From Lamellibrachia satsuma (Eukaryota > Annelida > Polychaeta > Sabellida > Siboglinidae): DNA of 64,000 bases. Numbering within the stretch: position 1 is the stretch's first letter; each line of letters starts with the position of its first letter. The position numbers were made by a program, and so were the translations under genes. This document shows positions 58,395 to 64,000 of the stretch, one piece after another. Below the pieces are notes generated by a model. The model was not told where the DNA came from and searched no databases. It saw nothing but the letters and a program-made list of their open reading frames with translations. Where the stretch lies: contig BSQZ01000021.1 in the NCBI GenBank assembly GCA_033239005.1, forward strand, positions 8,052,016-8,116,015. The letters are read 5' to 3'.

Positions 58395-58750
58395 TGTATG
58401 TATGTATGTATGTATGTATGTATGTATGTATGTATGTATGTATGTATGTATGTATGTATGTATGTATGTATGTATGTATGTATGTATGTATGTATGTATG
58501 TATGTATGTATGTATGTATGTATGTATGTATGTATGTATGTATGTATGTATGTATGTATGTATGTATGTATGTATGTATGTATGTATGTATGTATGTATG
58601 TATGTATGTATGTATGTATGTATGTATGTATGTATGTATGTATGTATGTATGTATGTATGTATGTATGTATGTATGTATGTATGTATGTATGTATGTATG
58701 TATGTATGTATGTATGTATGTATGTATGTATGTATGTATGTATGTATGTA
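58366..58750. repeat. (TATG)n microsatellite, about 96 uninterrupted copies
   Basis: This is a perfect TATG run of about 385 bp, flanked by (AT)n. Open frames on both strands (CMYV and THIH strings) are artefacts of the repeat. Confidence 0.98.
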
Positions 58751-58895
58751 TATATATATATATAATCATATATGTAATAATAATAAATATATACATATAT
58801 ATATATTATATACATTGATATTGGACAAATACTATCTGTCATGAACGCACACACATACATATTATTTGTCCAACATATAGATGCATATTATATGT

Positions 58896-59200
<305 letters not shown>

Positions 59201-59386
59201 CATCGATATTGGACAAATGGACAAATACTATCTGTCATGCTAATATGTTATATTTTTGGATAAGACCTAGTTAACTTATCCAAAACTACGTGTGTCTGAA
59301 TTCAGGACAACAGTTACGAACTTAAAATAGGTATGTGTAGGACAAGCACCAATGGTAACGTGAACCACTTTTATGTAAACTGACCA

Positions 59387-59389
59387 GAT

Positions 59390-59454
<65 letters not shown>

Positions 59455-59465
59455 TGGTGATGATA
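59387..59465. repeat. (GATGAC)n microsatellite
   Basis: GACGAT hexamers are repeated about eleven times with GATGGTGATGAT at the right edge. Confidence 0.95.
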
Positions 59466-60109
59466 CATTATTTGAAATAACTGAGTGTAACTGCAAAAAA
59501 CCATCCTTAGGTAAAAAATCATGTACACGTGCTGTTTTGTTCAGACCTTTCCCCGGTTCCTAGTCTGAATACATCTGTCCCAATCAATGACTTGGTGTCA
59601 GGATCCATGGTTAGCAGCCTGACTCACCCTGTCAGGGGGCTGTTATATAGTGATGAGGGCGTGGGGGTGGCTATAATTAACAGGTATTGACAGAGTGGAA
59701 GCTAGTGATTCACCAATGCAACTGGTAGAACAACTGGACCAGGAAACTTGGCACCTTTGATGAGTGATGTGACAGCCCAGGTTCACAGGTCACAGTCAGT
59801 TAGGTTGAGGCTGACCACAAGACTATTTTTTGAAACCTTGACCAACAACTCACTAGCCACTGAAGACAAGCTGGCCACAGGTCAGCTATGACAAAATGAA
59901 GGTTTATCAGCTTTGAGTGCATTGTTCTGAAGAATTAGGTGTCGTTTTCATGAATTTCACACAGCGTGTGTGTTAGTAGAGGATAAATATTCTGTGAAAA
60001 TTGTACGATGAATTTTCCAGGAATCTAAAGAACCGTTATAATGGCGGTTTTCCACCATTCACTGTCTGTAGCACAACGAGTATTTAGTATCTTTTTAAGT
60101 ATGAACACA
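59466..60109. other. Nothing recognised
   Basis: Mixed sequence without supported coding frames or known repeats. Confidence 0.4.
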
Positions 60110-60455
60110 TTTTCCATTGGTGGCCGTTTCCTGGGCTGTGTTGAAAATTTGTGCAACAATTTTCTTAAAATGTTCACACCGCATTAGCCATCAATTCATG
60201 GAAACACTGTATCTTCTTTTTGAGAAAAACACCCAAAGCTGATACCCCTCAATTTCAACCCATGCCTGTGACTGATTTTGAAATGTTGGTATGTTCTGCG
60301 GAATAGCCAGTGTTGTGATACGTGAGCGGTCAGCATCTATCTATTGCCATCAAATGAAAGCTTTAATGCAGTAGTGCAGAAAAACATTAATTTTATTAAA
60401 GTATCTGACGTGAAAGGACTCCGAAAAAATTCACTCATCATGTGCAGTCTTCAAG
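60110..60455 (+). repeat. Dispersed repeat family C, copy 2
   Basis: This matches 35380-35800 through CCATTGGTGGCC, AAAGCTGATACCCCTCAATT and AAAAATTCACTCATCA. Confidence 0.7.
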
Positions 60456-61621
60456 AGGCTCTTTATGGGTAGTGGTAGACAGATCCTAAATGTTATCTGT
60501 GGCCAACTATAGAAACTGACCTGGCTCTGTCCTATCCGTGCAAGTTGCACCAACTGAGTCTTCATTTCGGTGTTTGGGGTAGTTTTTTTAGTACATGTTC
60601 TCTTTTGGGTGGTCTTCAACTGCTGACTGAGCTTCAATTTATCATTCCACACTGCCAGCCAAATCTGGCAACACTTCTAAGCCACATGTTTTATCTTAGA
60701 GGCTAATGTGATGATAACCCCAGAGCAGTCATATCTAAAGGTTAATCTCTAGATAATCCCAATGCAGCCTCTCCTGCTGTTGAAATGTGCTGTTGGACAC
60801 AGCCCTTCTTGAATACCAGAAGTGGCTTATCAGACCCTAAATAGTTGTTTTGTTCACACCAAGGGTTCCCACATTTGTTGCTCAGTAGTCACAAACCAGG
60901 AGAGTAAAAAAGGCTAGTGAGAGATATTGACGAACTCTCCTGTTTGGAAAGAAGATGTCCTTGTTTTGCAGTTTTTTTCATATTTCCTGCCTTTTTCGCA
61001 TTTTTCAGATAATAATAATAAATCTCTTGTATAGCTCCCGTCCAAATATTTGGTTTCATAAAATCTAATAAATGGATAATGTAAAATATTAACCATTTCT
61101 GTACTACAGCCCTGATATGCTGTGACCACTGAATACTGCATTCCCGGTGAATATGCAAGAAAATCGACTGCATCACTTCAAGTCAAGATTTCAGCAACAA
61201 AAATGCATTTTATGAATAGGAATATTATATATATATTCTGAAAGTATGATAATCAGCGAGTAAAATGAGCCATATCATTTTACATTTCGTCGTCATGGTA
61301 ACCAGATATCCAAGATGGCCACCACGATTTCAAAATTTTTGCTGTAGCTGAACGCAGTTGTATGCCAATGTATATATTTAATGTAAACTACTCATGTTGA
61401 TCATGCTACAGGAGTGTACTCTGATATAAAATACAATATAAAGTACATTTTGTGGAGTATGAGAAAGTGAAAAACAAGTTATATATCTGTATTTTAAACA
61501 TATATGACAGAAGTGTTCATTTGTATATGTGCTTATACATTCAGTGCTACTGGACCAATTCCAATCAAACTTTGCATGTTGATGGATCCACAGACACCTT
61601 TTTCTTCTAACAAAAATGAAA
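60456..61621. other. Nothing firmly recognised
   Basis: No coding frame is supported. The part nearest 61621 may be the interior of the mobile element whose end lies at 62154, but no second terminus was found. Confidence 0.35.
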
Positions 61622-62158
61622 CTACGCATCATCCAGCATTGATAGTACAGTGTGCAACTCATCCTCAGTGTTTACACTGTCACATTCATCATCACTGACA
61701 TCCGAGTAGCCATCGAAAATACTCCCGCTGTCAGTATCCGTTTTGCCTCCGGCTCGGTCAGTAAGTTCGCCAACATCACCGTTGATTCGATCGACAACAT
61801 CCGACAAAGATTTGTCGCTAAAACTATCAAATAATCCGTCCAAAACATACAACGGTAAATCGTCAGTTGAAGTAATGCCGTCCACCATAGCGGCCATAGC
61901 ATATTTTTATAATCCATCATTAAAAACGCGAAAATCTTCGTAAAATTATATTGAGCAATAATAAATGATTGCCGCTACCGAATAGCTAATTAATTCGCCT
62001 TGACAACCGTATATAACAAGTGACTCAACTTAGTGGATAATTATGAGTAAAAGCGATTTAAATGGTGAACATAGCCAATGCCGGTATACCGGCCTGTCGT
62101 ACTGTAGTGTCACACACCGCGAGGCCGGTATACCGACCTGTTGGACTGAAATGGTTAA
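61622..62158 (-). mobile_element. Possible piggyBac-like 5' end with an acidic ORF
   Basis: Read on the minus strand, TTAA (62158-62155) is followed by CCATTTCAGTCCAACAGG, which resembles piggyBac-type ends, then two copies of a GGTATACC palindrome within CAGGTCGGTATACCGGC and CAGGCCGGTATACCGGC (62131-62138 and about 62083). About 250 bp later a 91-codon frame starts at 61897: MAAMVDGITSTDDLPLYVLD, then a DTDSGSIFDGYSDVSDDE acidic stretch, ending LSMLDDA at 61622. Acidic N-termini are usual in piggyBac transposases, but no catalytic domain is present. The opposite end was not found. Confidence 0.4.
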
Positions 62159-62764
62159 AAATAACTGTAGTATCACATATATAAATATTACCAATTTATA
62201 AATGCATAGATAAATATATAGATAGATAAATAAAAACAATTAACTGAGATCAGATAATATCCATATTTTTGAACGGATTGTTGTTGTTATAAATGTTACG
62301 TGATTGTATTTTCTATAAAAGCTGGCCACATATGGCATAAAATGGCACCATTGAGATCCTCATCTAAACCAACAATGTGTGTGTGCTGGGATCTTTCCTG
62401 TGTTTCCTCTCCAACAGGAGTCTCCTTCCTCCTAATTCTTTAGCTTGGTACTTCTGTAAACAAGGTGCTGCTGCTAAAAGTATGAACCATATTGCCTTGC
62501 CTTTCTATGTATAGACCTTGTCATGGTACAATGACATTTATGGGCAGGTCATTGGATGCAGAGTAATGTTGTTGAGTTGCTGCTTCTGTTTGTCTGTCCA
62601 TGTGATTCAGGCATGACAGGATGCACACTGAATCAGCCAAGCTCTTTGTACTGGTGAAGCAGTCTGTATTCATTGGAATTGACACACAGTTAACAATAAT
62701 AATGATGTTTTACATAGCATTGGTATCCTCCTATACAAGAAACTTATGGCACTTTGCTTCAGTA

Positions 62765-62915
62765 TCAGAGCTAGCGAATGCAGTGAATGCAGCTAATGCA
62801 GCTACAGCTAATGCAGTTGACGCAGCTACAGCTAATGCAGCAAATGCAGCTAATGCAGCTACAGCTAATGCAGCTAATACAACGAATGCAGCAAATGCAA
62901 CTAATGCAGCACCCA
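62765..62915 (+). repeat. 9-bp GCTAATGCA repeats
   Basis: GCAGCTAATGCAGCTACAG-type units are repeated with substitutions. They give an Asn/Ala-rich open frame that I treat as a by-product, because no flanking coding signal exists. Confidence 0.85.
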
Positions 62916-63074
62916 GTGATTTTTTTAACTTTTCACTTATGTTCTGTTGCTTAATATTACTACAGTCCCACGCTCTCCAATTAGTATATGAAAAAATGTT
63001 GAGACCATAGATTGCCTTAAAAAATTGTTGGCAGCATCCAGAGTTGGTGCAGTGCGTGTTTGAGTTTGTGATTT

Positions 63075-63190
63075 CATAACAGGTTACATATTTACCCCCT
63101 GTGTGGGGTCTTTTACTTCCCCTTGCGTAGATACCAGGTAGAAGGGACCTGCGTGATATGGCTGTTTTCATGTCTAATCCAAAAGACACA
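63075..63190 (-). mobile_element. tRNA-derived SINE, family 2, 3' body fragment
   Basis: The reverse complement reads GGTCCCTTCTACCTGGTATC, then GGGGAAGTAAAAGACCCC, then ACACAGGGGGTAAATATGTA. It matches the body of the copies at 24833 and 48890. The tRNA head is missing. Confidence 0.75.
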
Positions 63191-63871
63191 AATAAACCTA
63201 CCACTTTTCTATAACAACTTTACTGAGCACTCAGGGTTGAGTATTGTGATGCAACATCAAAGAAGCAAGATAAAACATGTCTCCAATATCCAGATGACAT
63301 TTACCAAGTGTTTGTGTACTACACAAGGCTCATCTTTCAATGAGAATATACCTAACAACCTTTGGTCCAAGTACTGTCTGTGTAGCATAAACACTGGCAA
63401 CTGTTGCTTACTCACCATACTCCAGTTAGTAATTCAAGTGACACTAGAACTCCTGTCAATCTCCTGTCAACCTCCTGTCAACCTCCTGTCAACCTCCTCC
63501 ATTCTGTATGCTTCTTGCACTGATCATTTCTTGAAATTTCTTTGAGGCTGGTGTTCTTTTCTTCCAGGTGGCTGCTGATATTGTTAAGATAACATAACTT
63601 TGTCCTTCCTCTCAGTCACCCTCATCCTCAGTCACACCTTTACAAGAGAACCATCTTCTCATCTCATCAGTTTTCAAATTGATAACATCACTAATTATGA
63701 CTTGTGAGTGTGAATGTAAATTTTATTTGGTCAATACGTACATTTATATACAAGTAGCCAATAACGAAAGAATTAACATTTTGTATATTACACAAAGAGA
63801 CATAATGTACATATATCAACATCTAAACATTCATGATGTATTTTTTTAACAAATGACAATTACTATGTAAT

Positions 63872-63928
<57 letters not shown>

Positions 63929-64000
63929 TAGATATTTACATTTTAGTAAAGAAAAGTAGTTGTCACGACATTGTTGTATTGACCAGGGAGACTCTCACTA
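63191..64000. other. Nothing recognised except small repeats
   Basis: CTCCTGTCAAC is repeated in tandem at about 63450-63500, and (AT)n lies at about 63878-63925. A TTCTTCCAG acceptor-like site at 63567 would splice in phase after SAMD5-like exon four, but it gives only eight codons before a stop, so I do not call an exon. Confidence 0.4.

Noticed and set aside
58271..58860. Several open frames over 140 codons on both strands
   Set aside because: They are translations of the perfect (TATG)n tract (CMYV and THIH strings) and have no biological coding signal.
62621..63204. Asn/Ala-rich open frames on both strands
   Set aside because: They are produced by GCTAATGCA repeats; the minus-strand frame also includes a SINE body.
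63568..63592. Candidate last exon of the SAMD5-like gene after TTCTTCCAG
   Set aside because: It fits the phase but encodes only eight codons before a stop and has no conservation evidence.

Overview
This window is animal nuclear DNA: A+T-rich, with GT-AG introns, long introns, several families of non-LTR retrotransposon relics, tRNA-like SINEs and many minisatellites. The proteins are clearly metazoan orthologues. The repeats (CR1/jockey-like and RTE-like reverse transcriptases, a MULE-like DNA transposon, tRNA-derived SINEs) suit a bilaterian invertebrate such as a mollusc or another lophotrochozoan, but I cannot fix the species.

Four protein-coding genes can be supported. (1) At 71-1131 (+) lie the last two exons of an EEF1AKMT1/N6AMT2-type methyltransferase whose 5' part is outside the window. 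(2) At 3167-6267 (-) lies GTF2E1, the TFIIE alpha subunit, with four coding exons and all phases consistent (425 codons plus stop). It converges on EEF1AKMT1. (3) At 20318-30794 (+) lies RABL3, a small GTPase with eight coding exons and consistent phases (233 codons plus stop). (4) At 31691-56257 and perhaps beyond (+) lies a SAMD5-like SAM-domain gene, with a CpG-rich first exon, a 21.8 kb first intron and three further predicted exons. GTF2E1 and RABL3 are head-to-head, as they are in human.

The 14 kb between GTF2E1 and RABL3 is mobile and satellite DNA. From left to right it holds an (AT)n tract; about 72 copies of a 37-bp satellite; a CR1-like retrotransposon invaded by a tRNA-like SINE and by a 4.8 kb insertion; inside that insertion a 3.57 kb DNA transposon with long terminal inverted repeats and an intron-containing MULE-like transposase pseudogene; then RTE-like and further CR1-like relics. 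The RABL3 introns hold 35-bp and 34-bp minisatellites, a foldback repeat, a SINE and an RTE fragment. The SAMD5-like introns hold a 49-bp minisatellite, a 23-bp array that looks like repeated copies of a SINE A-box segment, a 19-bp array and dispersed repeats. The right end (56.3-64 kb) holds CR1 and SINE fragments, a very long (TATG)n tract, and a possible piggyBac-like terminus.

The strongest candidates for something undescribed are the MULE-like transposon with sub-repeated TIRs, the SINE-A-box-derived tandem array, and the possible kinship between the 37-bp satellite and a dispersed foldback element. I found no CRISPR array, operon or bacterial-type system. Most long open frames are artefacts of tandem repeats.
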